NCBI GenBank assembly: GCA_025351165.1
Contig: JANXWK010000037.1
Location: 1-39,422 of the forward strand
Length of the DNA: 39,422 nucleotides
Direction of reading: 5' to 3'
Source: Hyphomicrobiales bacterium
GTDB taxonomy: Bacteria; Pseudomonadota; Alphaproteobacteria; Rhizobiales; Beijerinckiaceae
The notes under the pieces are model-generated. The model was not told the DNA's origin. It searched no databases and was given only the letters and a program-made list of their open reading frames with translations. How positions within the stretch are numbered: position 1 is the stretch's first letter; every line of letters starts with the position of its first letter. Below, piece after piece: positions 15,326 through 21,904 of this stretch. The position numbers and the translations under genes were made by a program.

Positions 15326-16213
15326 TTAATGAGCTTTTTTTAAAAGTTGGATGAGCTTTTTTGATAAAGCGGTGTAGTAGGTTTCTCTGGATGCACAGGC
15401 TGCTTTGGCTGCATAAGTTGCATAAGCTGCTTTGACTGCATAAGTTGCTGCATAAGCTGCTTGGGATGCATCGGCTGCATTGGCTGCTTTGGCTGCATAG
15501 GCTGCATAGGCTGCCTTGTCTGCATCGGCTGCATTGGCTGCTGCATTGGCTGCTGCATAGGCTGCTGCATAGGCTGCATAAGCTGCTTGGGATGCGGCAT
15601 AGACTGCTGCTTGGGATGCATAGGCTGCATTGGCTGCATAAGCTGCTGCATCGGCTGCTCTGACTGCTGCATTGACTGCTGCCTTGTCTGCATCGGCTGC
15701 ATCGAATATTTTTTTTAATTCTTCTACGTCAACATTTTCCTCACCAAGAATCCGTTCATAGAAATCAGCAATTTTATCTATGATTAGCTTTGTTTTTTCA
15801 TTTGCATATTGATAAACGCCGTAATTTTCATCTTTTAAAATCCAGATCGCCAATTGAGGCCAAACTTTATCTAGGTTCGCACCCTCTGGAATCGCCTTGA
15901 TAAAATCGACAGGAAATTTCATTGCTTCTTTCTTTGGTAAGTTTTCGAAAATGTGGTCTTCCAAGCTAGCTATAATTTCTGGGATTCCGAATAAGGTCTC
16001 ATAGTCCTTGTGATTTGCAGGTTCGCCGCCAAAGTCACTAAGCGTGCAACCAACTGCACAGCCTTTTGTAAAATTATCTTGATCTCCGTAGCCAAAACCT
16101 TGAGCATACCTATCTGCTTTTTGATGCGCTTCAGCATTGGCCAAAACTAAAGATTTTGGTGCTATCGGGTTTGAAAATGTTTTAAGGTTTGGTCTTTGAA
16201 ATGCGAGTGCCAT
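15326..16213 (-). CDS. Phage protein with alanine-rich repeat tail
   Basis: A 295-residue protein. Residues 1 to about 172 form an ordinary soluble domain with two Cys in CAVGC (53-57), and segments LFGIPEIIASLEDHIFENLP and AIWILKDENYGVYQ. From about 173 to 282 it is an Ala-rich array built from AAYAA, AADAA, AANAA and SQAA units, probably one long helix. The last residues are Lys-rich (KKLIQLLKKAH). Start choice is supported by AGGAG 7 bases before ATG, in a leader that is nearly identical to that of the gene at 18662-19096. It is in the leftward early operon after the recombination genes. I do not know its function. Confidence 0.7.
   Translation of the reverse strand: MALAFQRPNLKTFSNPIAPKSLVLANAEAHQKADRYAQGFGYGDQDNFTKGCAVGCTLSDFGGEPANHKDYETLFGIPEIIASLEDHIFENLPKKEAMKFPVDFIKAIPEGANLDKVWPQLAIWILKDENYGVYQYANEKTKLIIDKIADFYERILGEENVDVEELKKIFDAADADKAAVNAAVRAADAAAYAANAAYASQAAVYAASQAAYAAYAAAYAAANAAANAADADKAAYAAYAAKAANAADASQAAYAATYAVKAAYATYAAKAACASRETYYTALSKKLIQLLKKAH
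15395..15705 (-). repeat. Imperfect short tandem repeats coding the alanine-rich array
   Basis: The DNA is a run of imperfect units reading TGCATAGGCTGC or TGCATTGGCTGC on the plus strand, always in multiples of three so that the Ala frame on the minus strand stays open. The other frames on both strands are also open here (Met-Gln-Pro-rich or Cys-Gly-rich), which is a by-product of the repeat. Confidence 0.8.
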
Positions 16214-16230
16214 CTTACTCTCCTGATTTT
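16199..16230 (-). repeat. Shared gene leader, copy 1
   Basis: A 32-bp block matching 19082-19113 with one mismatch. Read leftward it contains the AGGAG ribosome binding site, spacer, start codon and first codons (MALAF versus MTLAF) of two otherwise unrelated genes. The match stops right after the first codons. Confidence 0.85.
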
Positions 16231-16263
16231 ACCATATTGCTTTTAGATTCATCAATAAACACT

Positions 16264-17088
16264 TCACTGCTCTATCTTATGAGGTTCAGAACGAGAATTA
16301 ACGCGGGCTTGAATATTTGTTGCTTCTGGCTTTGAAGATGATTTCCCAAACATCTCTTCTTTAGTAGCCTCCCCATTTTTAAGAGCAGAGTGCATACCTT
16401 GCAAAATTGGCATATGATCTAATGTTACGTCTGATATATTGGTTAATTCAAGAGATGCCAAAACTTCAATTTCCGTCACTCCAAAATTTGCAAAAGATTT
16501 GATAGCTAAAGCTCTTCTTTCTGTCAGCGTTTTTATGTCGCCTGATATTGCTTTTTCAACCATTTCATACGGTTTTCTCCAAACAGCTTTTGGAACGCTT
16601 GCTAAAATAACGTTTCTTTTAGCGATAGAACAAGCCGCATTACCAGTAACATTTATCATGTCGTCGTTATATATTTTCCCGTACTTGTCTGAAATTTTAC
16701 GTCGAACTCTGGCCTTTTGAGCTGAATTTGTTTCAAGGTCGTGAAAAATTCCTTCGGCTTCAACATACTTTTCGACCCTATCAACATGAACAACACGCGC
16801 CTCAGCTCTGCAATTACCCCACTGGGAAACAATTATTTCAGCCATTCTTATGCTTGCACCGCGAATAGGCTTTCCACCTCTTGGCAATGCATATATGCAC
16901 TCTTTAGCACTTTCCTCATCTAATGTTGCAAGCGTTTGTATATTTGAAATAACTTTTGACAAAACGCGTGGGAAAGCTTTCGCTGTTGAAACTTGCTGAT
17001 CTAGCTCTGCTTTCGTTAAAATAGCAGCTAGAGCTGTCGTCTGTACCAAAGAATCAGTATTATCATCCATAGTGGCTATCTCATTCAT
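16264..17088 (-). CDS. Putative single-strand annealing/recombination protein, partner of RecE-like exonuclease
   Basis: A 274-residue protein starting at MNEIATMDD. I chose this start because ATG overlaps the stop of the upstream exonuclease gene (ATGA) and has AGGAG 8 bases before it; a longer reading frame to 17211 lies inside the exonuclease gene. Typical parts are CIYALPRGGKPIRGASIRMAE (about 62-82), QWGNCRAEARVV, and NAACSIAKRNVILASVPKAVW (about 148-168), a pattern seen in phage recombination proteins encoded beside PD-(D/E)XK exonucleases in alphaproteobacterial phages. The expected role is annealing of resected single strands during phage recombination. No known SSAP family can be named with certainty. 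Confidence 0.6.
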   Translation of the reverse strand: MNEIATMDDNTDSLVQTTALAAILTKAELDQQVSTAKAFPRVLSKVISNIQTLATLDEESAKECIYALPRGGKPIRGASIRMAEIIVSQWGNCRAEARVVHVDRVEKYVEAEGIFHDLETNSAQKARVRRKISDKYGKIYNDDMINVTGNAACSIAKRNVILASVPKAVWRKPYEMVEKAISGDIKTLTERRALAIKSFANFGVTEIEVLASLELTNISDVTLDHMPILQGMHSALKNGEATKEEMFGKSSSKPEATNIQARVNSRSEPHKIEQ

Positions 17089-18101
17089 GTCGCTATCTCC
17101 TCTTGCAATTCTCTTTGTAAAAAATCTCGCCTCAATTGTGAGGTATTCAACTGCCACTCGCTTAAGCCAATGAATGAGCCACTTGATTGCGAACCAGCTT
17201 GAGACGGCCATTTACCAGTTTCAAAACACCTTGCTGATGTTTCAATTGCCGCTTGCAAATTCTTATCAGCCTCGTCCATATCATTAGGCCTGATCTCAAC
17301 AACAAGAGTTGCCCAAGGTGCACTGCTTTCAACAAAGACAAAGCAAAAACAGTCCAAATCTTTATCGAAGATAGCTCTGTGAGCTCGTCTACAGAGAGCG
17401 GCCTGCATAAGATATCCAAATTTATAAAGACTACTCTCTACATCGCGCCATTTAGCGCTAGATGTTGTTTTAAGATCGACGTGAATATTATCACCAGTCG
17501 GAATGACATCTGGCCTAGATTTTAACCAAATTCCTGTTTTCTTGTCTTTCCAGATAAGAGAGTGTTCAACAAGTCCAGTCAGAAGATCACCCTGAACAAC
17601 AGTTTTGTTATTGAGTAAGCCGCTATCTTCAATACCTTTTTGTATATGTAGCAGGCCTGCGCAACCTAGTATGTTTTGAACATCATTACTTGATAATATA
17701 ATGCGGTTTTTGCCTGATTTTTCAGTCAAGAGCCAGTTTTTGCAGTAAAGAGAATTACCATTCCATTTTTTTATCTCACCTGTCTTTTCATCACTGTAAG
17801 ATTCAGGAGCTACAACAAAATGACCATCAAAATCAGCTTCTCCTAAAACGCGATGATGTACAGCCTTGCCAAAATCGAAGGTTTTTGAACTTTCTTTTTT
17901 CAGCTTATCTGGATTATAAGGACTGTAAAACCAGTAGTCGAGCGGACTGTCTGTAAATACAGTACGAATGCCAGAACTCGACATTGAATAACCATCAGTG
18001 ATAGCGCCATGATACAAATCAATAGGAATATTGCGATAACAGCCATCACTTGATACTGGCTTTCCGTCCCAATCAATAATTCTTGAATGTATATTATTCA
18101 T
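17085..18101 (-). CDS. RecE-like PD-(D/E)XK exonuclease
   Basis: A 338-residue protein of the phage RecE/Cas4-like nuclease group (DUF3799-type). Visible motifs: FDFGKAVHHRVLGE (75-88) with the conserved His, the catalytic pair D198 (SRPDVI) and D209-L-K211 (HVDLKTT), and the helix GYLMQAALCRR with Q233, matching the YxxQ motif of RecB-family nucleases. It should degrade one strand at DNA ends and hand the product to the annealing protein encoded immediately downstream by a 4-base overlap. Ribosome binding site AGAGG lies upstream of ATG. This pair stands in the leftward early operon, as red/recE systems do. Confidence 0.8.
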   Translation of the reverse strand: MNNIHSRIIDWDGKPVSSDGCYRNIPIDLYHGAITDGYSMSSSGIRTVFTDSPLDYWFYSPYNPDKLKKESSKTFDFGKAVHHRVLGEADFDGHFVVAPESYSDEKTGEIKKWNGNSLYCKNWLLTEKSGKNRIILSSNDVQNILGCAGLLHIQKGIEDSGLLNNKTVVQGDLLTGLVEHSLIWKDKKTGIWLKSRPDVIPTGDNIHVDLKTTSSAKWRDVESSLYKFGYLMQAALCRRAHRAIFDKDLDCFCFVFVESSAPWATLVVEIRPNDMDEADKNLQAAIETSARCFETGKWPSQAGSQSSGSFIGLSEWQLNTSQLRRDFLQRELQEEIAT

Positions 18102-18110
18102 CTCATACCT

Positions 18111-18308
18111 CTAATAGCTGTCGTGAAATTTTTTCTTAAAAAACTTGCCAAGCTTCCACCCAATAAAAATGCCAGAGGAAATACCAGAGGAAAAGGCAAG
18201 CCAGCTAATTAATATTATTGATCTACCTGAATAGTATTCAGCCAATGCAGCGGCTAAAAACAAAAACGAAGCAGATAAAAGCTTTAATTCTATGGGTATA
18301 CTGCACAT
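18111..18308 (-). CDS. Small two-helix membrane protein
   Basis: A 65-residue protein with hydrophobic segments at about 7-25 (ELKLLSASFLFLAAALAEY) and 30-52 (SIILISWLAFSSGISSGIFIGWK) and a Lys-rich C terminus (KLGKFFKKKFHDSY), which should stay in the cytoplasm. It overlaps neither neighbour except for close spacing: its start is 3 bases after the preceding stop, and it ends 9 bases before the exonuclease start. Function unknown; small membrane proteins are common in phage early-left operons. Confidence 0.6.
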   Translation of the reverse strand: MCSIPIELKLLSASFLFLAAALAEYYSGRSIILISWLAFSSGISSGIFIGWKLGKFFKKKFHDSY

Positions 18309-18310
18309 TT

Positions 18311-18556
18311 CTACTTGCCTTTACTTTTAAAACGAACTAAAGGCCTACCGTTTTTGTAACCAACAAACCTTACGTTGTCTAAATCGCAAGTACTTACCTG
18401 ACTGTAAGTAATCTTTTCCTCTCCTAACAAATCCTTTACCTGATTTATTAAGCGCTGGGTCTGTAGTGGTGTCAGCTCGACATGATCATAAACATGAAAG
18501 CCAAGACTCCTACCCTTTATCGGAATGACGTTGTTTTTTGTGATAAAAACTGTCAT
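18311..18556 (-). CDS. Hypothetical early protein
   Basis: An 81-residue soluble protein from MTVFITKNNVIP to FKSKGK. The reading frame is open up to 18616, but the upstream part overlaps a good small membrane ORF in another frame, and the start at 18556 lies 1 base after that ORF's stop, which suggests coupled translation. No domain is recognised. The C-terminal half (VRFVGYKNGRPLVRFKSKGK) is basic and beta-like. Confidence 0.55.
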   Translation of the reverse strand: MTVFITKNNVIPIKGRSLGFHVYDHVELTPLQTQRLINQVKDLLGEEKITYSQVSTCDLDNVRFVGYKNGRPLVRFKSKGK

Positions 18557-18557
18557 C

Positions 18558-18653
18558 TCAAGCCCCCACCAATCCAATAACTGAAGACATAAACAACCCA
18601 AAAAACACAAAGCCATAGCCTAACCAAAATATTATTTTTAATGCAATTTTCAT
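18558..18653 (-). CDS. 31-residue membrane micro-protein
   Basis: A short ORF almost wholly made of one hydrophobic helix: MKIALKIIFW, then LGYGFVFFGLFMSSVIGLVGA. An AAGG element lies about 11 bases before ATG. It ends 1 base before the next start (TGAGATG). It fits tightly between the 144-residue gene and the 81-residue gene, with no other use of this DNA. It is too short for proof by composition alone. Confidence 0.45.
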   Translation of the reverse strand: MKIALKIIFWLGYGFVFFGLFMSSVIGLVGA

Positions 18654-18661
18654 AATTAGGA

Positions 18662-19096
18662 CTACCTTGTGCTGTTGTAGTGGTCTGTTACCTGTTCATG
18701 ATAAGTACCGAACATCGCATCATCAAAAGCTTCAGATTTAATATCCTCTGAAAGATCGTCCCACAAATAATTCGCATGGTAATTGATAAATGACTTTACA
18801 TCTTCTCTAATGTCATTAACGAAATTTTCACCATCAAATGAAACGCGATCAAAGGCATGTTGTGCGACTTCATTACTAATATCTTCTGATATGTTTGTGA
18901 TTACTTGTTCAGCTAAGTATACCGAATATACCTGCAAAATATCAATGTACACCCCATCAAATATGCATTCTACTAATTTTTTTTTGTCACAGAAAACATA
19001 CTCAGAATACTCATCTCCACAAATAACTAAATATGTGCAAATGTCTTTTTGCTTGTATTTCTCATCAAGATTTTTATATTTAAATGCGAGTGTCAT
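18662..19096 (-). CDS. Hypothetical acidic early protein
   Basis: A 144-residue protein rich in Asp, Glu, Tyr and Val (VSFDGENFVNDIREDVKSF, YLWDDLSEDIKSEAFDDAMF). Three Cys lie in the N-terminal third. It has no domain I recognise. The strongly acidic make-up recalls DNA-mimic or inhibitor proteins of phage early operons, but that is only a composition argument. The start is set by the AGGAG in the 32-bp leader shared with the Ala-rich gene. Confidence 0.6.
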   Translation of the reverse strand: MTLAFKYKNLDEKYKQKDICTYLVICGDEYSEYVFCDKKKLVECIFDGVYIDILQVYSVYLAEQVITNISEDISNEVAQHAFDRVSFDGENFVNDIREDVKSFINYHANYLWDDLSEDIKSEAFDDAMFGTYHEQVTDHYNSTR

Positions 19097-19113
19097 CTTA
19101 CTCTCCTGATTTT
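19082..19113 (-). repeat. Shared gene leader, copy 2
   Basis: Second copy of the 32-bp ribosome-binding-site/start block described at 16199-16230, with one base different (second codon ACA instead of GCA on the coding strand). Confidence 0.85.
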
Positions 19114-19167
19114 TTTAAAAGTTTAATTAATTTTGCTGAACATCGGCTAAATCTTTTTTATTCCGTG

Positions 19168-19341
19168 TTATTTTACACCATCGCCCTCGCCCTCGCCCTC
19201 GCCTGAGCCTGTGCCCGAGCCCTCGCCTGAGCCTGAGCCAAAGCCAAAGCTTGAGCCAAAGCCTGAGCCAAAGCCAAAGCCTGAGCCTGAGCCTAATTTT
19301 TTTTCATAGTCATAAAAATAACTAGCTTGATTGAATAGCAT
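19168..19341 (-). CDS. Gly-Ser/Gly-Glu repeat protein
   Basis: A 57-residue protein: a 15-residue head (MLFNQASYFYDYEKK) and a tail of GSGF, GSGE and GEGE dipeptide repeats. Start at 19341 is chosen over 19356 because GAGGG lies 8 bases upstream; it overlaps the preceding gene by 20 bases. The tail is coded by hexanucleotide repeats and must be flexible and acidic. Role unknown. Confidence 0.5.
   Translation of the reverse strand: MLFNQASYFYDYEKKLGSGSGFGFGSGFGSSFGFGSGSGEGSGTGSGEGEGEGDGVK
19181..19294 (-). repeat. Hexanucleotide repeat tract (GCCTGA/GCCAAA/GCCCTC)
   Basis: About 19 imperfect hexamers starting GCC or GAGCC on the plus strand, within the Gly-Ser/Glu gene. The unit is six bases, so gain or loss of units changes protein length and not the frame. 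The GC content is far above that of the neighbouring DNA. Confidence 0.85.
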
Positions 19342-19711
19342 CTGAATAACCCTCAATTGACTCTATAGCTTTTTTTGATGCTGGTATGACCTCAATCATG
19401 TCATAAATTTCATGACCATCTATTCTTGCAGTGAATTTGCAACCACGATCACTCGCGCCATGTAGAGCTAAAGCGGACAAGCTAATACCCTCTTTGCACT
19501 TCCATTCATAAAGTCGCCGAGCTCCTGAAAGCTCTACAGCTCTACCAGACTGACGCTCAAGAGTGCCATAATGAACGCCGCTTGCGTATGTCCTTATGAT
19601 AACTTTTGAACCTATGTGTTTAGTAAAGGCCTCTGATTGTTGCGAATGGCTCGCTGAAAAAATATTAACCAGTTTTTTGAAGTCGCATATTGTTAACTCA
19701 TCTATATTCAT
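19322..19711 (-). CDS. DUF6948-like phage protein, first gene of the early-left operon
   Basis: A 129-residue protein. Residues about 32-115 follow the DUF6948 pattern: VIIRTYASGVHYGTLERQSG, VELSGARRLYEWKCKEGISL and LALHGASDRGCKFTARIDG. This domain family is common in phages and has no proven function. It is the first gene after the pL-like promoter; GAGGA precedes ATG by 6 bases and the predicted leader is about 30 bases. Early expression is therefore expected. Confidence 0.7.
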   Translation of the reverse strand: MNIDELTICDFKKLVNIFSASHSQQSEAFTKHIGSKVIIRTYASGVHYGTLERQSGRAVELSGARRLYEWKCKEGISLSALALHGASDRGCKFTARIDGHEIYDMIEVIPASKKAIESIEGYSDAIQSS

Positions 19712-19748
19712 CTCAAATCCTCGATCCGTAATTGGCGATGAGTGTATT

Positions 19749-19787
19749 ATTATTGATAATTGAAAATAATGTCAATGGTTATTTTTT
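19749..19787 (-). promoter_or_regulatory. Leftward early promoter/operator (pL-like), inverted copy of pR
   Basis: A 39-bp block that is a perfect inverted copy of 21905-21943. Read leftward it holds -35 TTGACA, 16 bases, and a -10-like ATAATA, followed by the DUF6948-like gene. Promoter elements overlap an imperfect dyad, TTGA N15 TCAA, which could be the operator of the Cro-like protein or of a repressor. Confidence 0.7.
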
Positions 19788-19876
19788 CGTTTTTTGATAA
19801 ATAGTTATTGATTTCTATTTTTTTGTGATTATGGTCGAATAATCTTGAGGGTTGAAAACTGGCAGAGATGTAAAAC

Positions 19877-19948
19877 TTAAGCGGGTTGCTTGTGATCAGG
19901 CTGGGGTTGCGATGGTCTGTCTGAATCAGCAGGAAAGAGCTTTCTCAT
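19877..19948 (-). CDS. 23-residue micro-ORF with a perfect Shine-Dalgarno
   Basis: A leftward ORF (MRKLFPADSDRPSQPQPDHK plus three residues) with AAGGAGG 10 bases before ATG, divergent from the cassette promoter at 19988. It lies at the left edge of the GC-rich segment. It may be a remnant of a longer gene cut by the replacement event. Confidence 0.25.
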   Translation of the reverse strand: MRKLFPADSDRPSQPQPDHKQPA

Positions 19949-19987
19949 GAATTTCCCGCCTCCTTAATATTTTAGGGAATTATATAC

Positions 19988-20015
19988 TTGACAGCCGATT
20001 ACAAGCTGCTATATT
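19988..20015 (+). promoter_or_regulatory. Sigma70-type promoter of the GC-rich cassette
   Basis: TTGACA at 19988-19993, 16-base spacer, TATATT at 20010-20015. It lies 45 bases before the first cassette start codon, which has its own AAGGAG. It gives the cassette transcription independent of pL and pR, reading toward pR. Confidence 0.65.
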
Positions 20016-20060
20016 CAGCCTATAAGGACGCAATCCGGCTTCCTGCAAGGAGTTAAGATC

Positions 20061-20351
20061 ATGGGCTACCGCTTCAAACCGAACCGCGCGCAAAAAGACG
20101 AATATATTGCCAAGATTGAGGCGCTTGACGCATGGGTGCATGGTGAAGGTCTCTCGTTCCACGCTGAAAAGGCGCTGACCGGCACAGTCTATTTCACAAT
20201 CGATGGTCAGCGTTATCGCGTGGCGAGCCACAAACCCGGCATCAACTATGATGGTGAAATCATGTTTCATGCAGCGCCAGCCCGGGCTCCAGAGATCGCA
20301 GCGGCAATAATGGCCGGAACTCAGCTAAATGGTCGTGGGGTGGCCGCGTGA
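20061..20351 (+). CDS. Hypothetical protein, first gene of the GC-rich cassette
   Basis: A 96-residue soluble protein (MGYRFKPNRAQKDEYIAKIE start; middle beta-like TVYFTIDGQRYRVASHKPG). I do not recognise the family. AAGGAG lies 9 bases before ATG. The stop overlaps the next start (GTGA). Codon use is GC-rich at third positions, unlike the phage genes on either side and like that of higher-GC Rhizobiales DNA, so this stretch appears acquired from another genome. Confidence 0.65.
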   Translation: MGYRFKPNRAQKDEYIAKIEALDAWVHGEGLSFHAEKALTGTVYFTIDGQRYRVASHKPGINYDGEIMFHAAPARAPEIAAAIMAGTQLNGRGVAA

Positions 20352-20596
20352 ACACGTATCCGGTACCTGACCAACTGGCCGACGCATACAAGGGCAGCGG
20401 CCATGCTCTGGCAGCCGTAAAGGATGGCCTCTTGATTGACCTTCTGTATTTGCGCGACCTGCTCCCCGATTTTCAGCCAGATGACACCAAATCCGCGATC
20501 AAGGATGTGCGCCTATCGCCCTCCATCAAGCACCTGTCGAGCCTCGGCGATGTGAGCATCGGAATGTGCTCCTGCTGGGAGTTCTGTGAGCTATGA
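20348..20596 (+). CDS. Hypothetical cassette protein 2
   Basis: An 82-residue protein with a GTG start inside a GTGA overlap. The N-terminal part is amphipathic (DQLADAYKGSGHALAAVKDG), and the C terminus carries three Cys in CSCWEFC, possibly a metal or disulfide site. It is not a family I know. The stop overlaps the transposase start (ATGA), tying both in one operon. Confidence 0.6.
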   Translation: MNTYPVPDQLADAYKGSGHALAAVKDGLLIDLLYLRDLLPDFQPDDTKSAIKDVRLSPSIKHLSSLGDVSIGMCSCWEFCEL

Positions 20597-21167
20597 GCAA
20601 ATCCACCATCTCCCTCCTGCAACTGTTCCAGATGTTCCCCGACACCGATACGGCGCGGGGATACATGGAGGCCCGTCGCTGGCCTAACGGGCCTGTCTGC
20701 TCCGTTTGTGGCGAGCCTAAGCGTATCTATCAGCGGGCTAACGGGGCGAAAAAATGCAACGCATGTATGACAACATTTAGCGTCCGAAGCGGCACGATAT
20801 TCGAGGAGTCAAACCTGCCCCTCAACAAGTGGCTCTATGCCATGTATCTGCTCGTCACGTCGCGCAAAGGCATATCCAGCGTCCAGCTTCATGCCGAGAT
20901 TGGTGTTACGCAAAAGACCGCGTGGTTTATGCTTCAACGCCTGCGTGAGGCTTGCGGCAACGATCCTTCCAAGCTGTCTGGCATTGTCGAAATCGACGAA
21001 ACCTACATCGGCGGCAAGGAAGGCGCAAAGCACGAGTCCGCTACGTTTCCGAGTTCACGTTCCGCTTGAACGAGGGTGACGTGAAGAACCACACCTTGAC
21101 CCGTCTAGGCAGCCTGTTTGACGCTGCGATAGGACGCAGGATCACCTATAAGGAGTTGATCGCGTGA
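20593..21167 (+). pseudogene. Internally deleted ISXO2-like (IS1595 family) transposase
   Basis: The N-terminal 146 residues are those of an ISXO2-like transposase: a zinc ribbon (CSVCGEP ... KKCNACMTTFSVRSGTIFE), a helical middle and the first catalytic Asp in EIDETYIGGKEGAKH. The frame then ends in a foreign tail at 21069. The true C terminus follows at once in another frame (RYVSEFTFRLNEGDVKNHTLTR to RITYKELIA, stop at 21165-21167). Roughly 100 residues between them are missing, including the remaining catalytic acidic residues. So it cannot be an active transposase. Still, its start (ATGA) and the old stop (GTGA) are coupled to neighbours, which shows that the intact gene was once an integral part of this operon. 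Confidence 0.85.
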
Positions 21168-21352
21168 AACTCGCATCAAAGGCCGATTTCATAGCCGCGT
21201 CCATCAACACTGAGCGGACGTTTAACCCATCCATCAACCCGCTTCTGCAATGGGTTGAAATTAGGACAATATGCGACACGCATACTGGTGGGGATTTGTG
21301 CTGTTCGTTGCTGGATCGACTTGCGGATATGGTTGAAAGAAAGGTTGATTGA
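21164..21352 (+). CDS. Hypothetical cassette protein 4
   Basis: A 62-residue protein starting with GTG inside a GTGA overlap with the old transposase stop, with AAGGAG 8 bases upstream. Sequence MKLASKADFIAASINTERTF onward; two Cys (CDTHTGGDLCC region) and an acidic/basic C terminus. No known domain. Its start may depend on translation reaching the transposase stop, which the deletion has shifted to another frame. Confidence 0.5.
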   Translation: MKLASKADFIAASINTERTFNPSINPLLQWVEIRTICDTHTGGDLCCSLLDRLADMVERKVD

Positions 21353-21540
21353 TGACCAAAGCCCCACCTGCCCTAAACGCAATCACCGACGTTGTTCTCG
21401 CCTACCGTCCCGCTGGCACTGGCGAGAATGCCGCCGCCATCGCCCGCAAACTGGCCCGCAAGAGCATCAAGACAACCTGCCCGCGCTGCGGCGCAAAGCG
21501 CGATTTTCTATGCTCGCCTAACTGTCTGAATGTAAAGTGA
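21352..21540 (+). CDS. Small zinc-ribbon-like protein, last cassette gene
   Basis: A 62-residue protein starting MTKAPPALN at an ATG that overlaps the preceding TGA. The C terminus has CPRCGAKRDFLCSPNC, four Cys spaced like a small zinc finger. An Ala/Arg-rich helix (ENAAAIARKLARKS) precedes it. It may bind nucleic acid. It ends the GC-rich stretch; DNA is AT-rich again within a few tens of bases. Confidence 0.55.
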   Translation: MTKAPPALNAITDVVLAYRPAGTGENAAAIARKLARKSIKTTCPRCGAKRDFLCSPNCLNVK

Positions 21541-21589
21541 TCGGTCGCAATGTATATAATTCCAATATTTTAAGGGGGTTGGGGGTTTT

Positions 21590-21679
21590 ATGAGAAAAGC
21601 TCAGGTCGAACTGATTAGCAGTGACCTTAAAATCATCATTAGAAAAGAGAGAAGTAATGAAATTAGATACATTGTTTAA
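21590..21679 (+). CDS. 29-residue micro-ORF
   Basis: A basic peptide (MRKAQVELISSDLKIIIRKE then nine residues) with a G-rich stretch (AAGGGGG, GGGGG) upstream that can serve as ribosome binding site. It is in the AT-rich gap between cassette and pR, and overlaps the next micro-ORF. Confidence 0.3.
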   Translation: MRKAQVELISSDLKIIIRKERSNEIRYIV

Positions 21680-21731
21680 TGTTTTGGTAATAGTGTGGTC
21701 AATAATGTTGATTGTTTTCTGCGCTCTATGA
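21657..21731 (+). CDS. 24-residue membrane micro-ORF
   Basis: A peptide with one hydrophobic helix (LFNVLVIVWSIMLIVFCAL) after MKLDT. AGAGAGA lies 5-10 bases upstream of ATG. A tiny ORF of 18 codons overlaps its stop by ATGA and leads into the next one. Confidence 0.35.
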   Translation: MKLDTLFNVLVIVWSIMLIVFCAL

Positions 21732-21770
21732 ATGATAAAAACTCATCATCAAAAGTGGAAATGCGCAAAA

Positions 21771-21884
21771 ATGAAATCTTTTTTTGAAGTTATGGTTTTT
21801 GCTTTTTTGCTTTTTTGCTTTTTTGTTTTAGTGCAATCACCTAAAAATAAAATGGAACATATAACAATAAAATTTTTCATTTAA
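21771..21884 (+). CDS. 37-residue membrane micro-ORF
   Basis: A peptide starting MKSFFEV with a Phe/Leu-rich hydrophobic helix (MVFAFLLFCFFVLV) and a basic tail (PKNKMEHITIKFF). It lies 21 bases before the pR repeat. The ribosome binding site is weak (GGA). The coding DNA includes a GCTTTTTT direct repeat (three copies). Confidence 0.35.
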   Translation: MKSFFEVMVFAFLLFCFFVLVQSPKNKMEHITIKFFI

Positions 21885-21904
21885 AAATACCTATGCTTTA
21901 ATCA

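Noticed and set aside
15395-15705. Repeat array that could be mistaken for a CRISPR or for Cys-Gly / Met-Gln-rich proteins on other frames
   Set aside because: Units are short, without spacers, and keep a codon frame; the Ala frame belongs to a gene with a normal N-terminal domain and ribosome binding site.
17086-17211. Longer N terminus for the annealing protein (315 residues)
   Set aside because: The extra 41 residues lie inside the exonuclease gene; ATGA coupling and AGGAG support the start at 17088.
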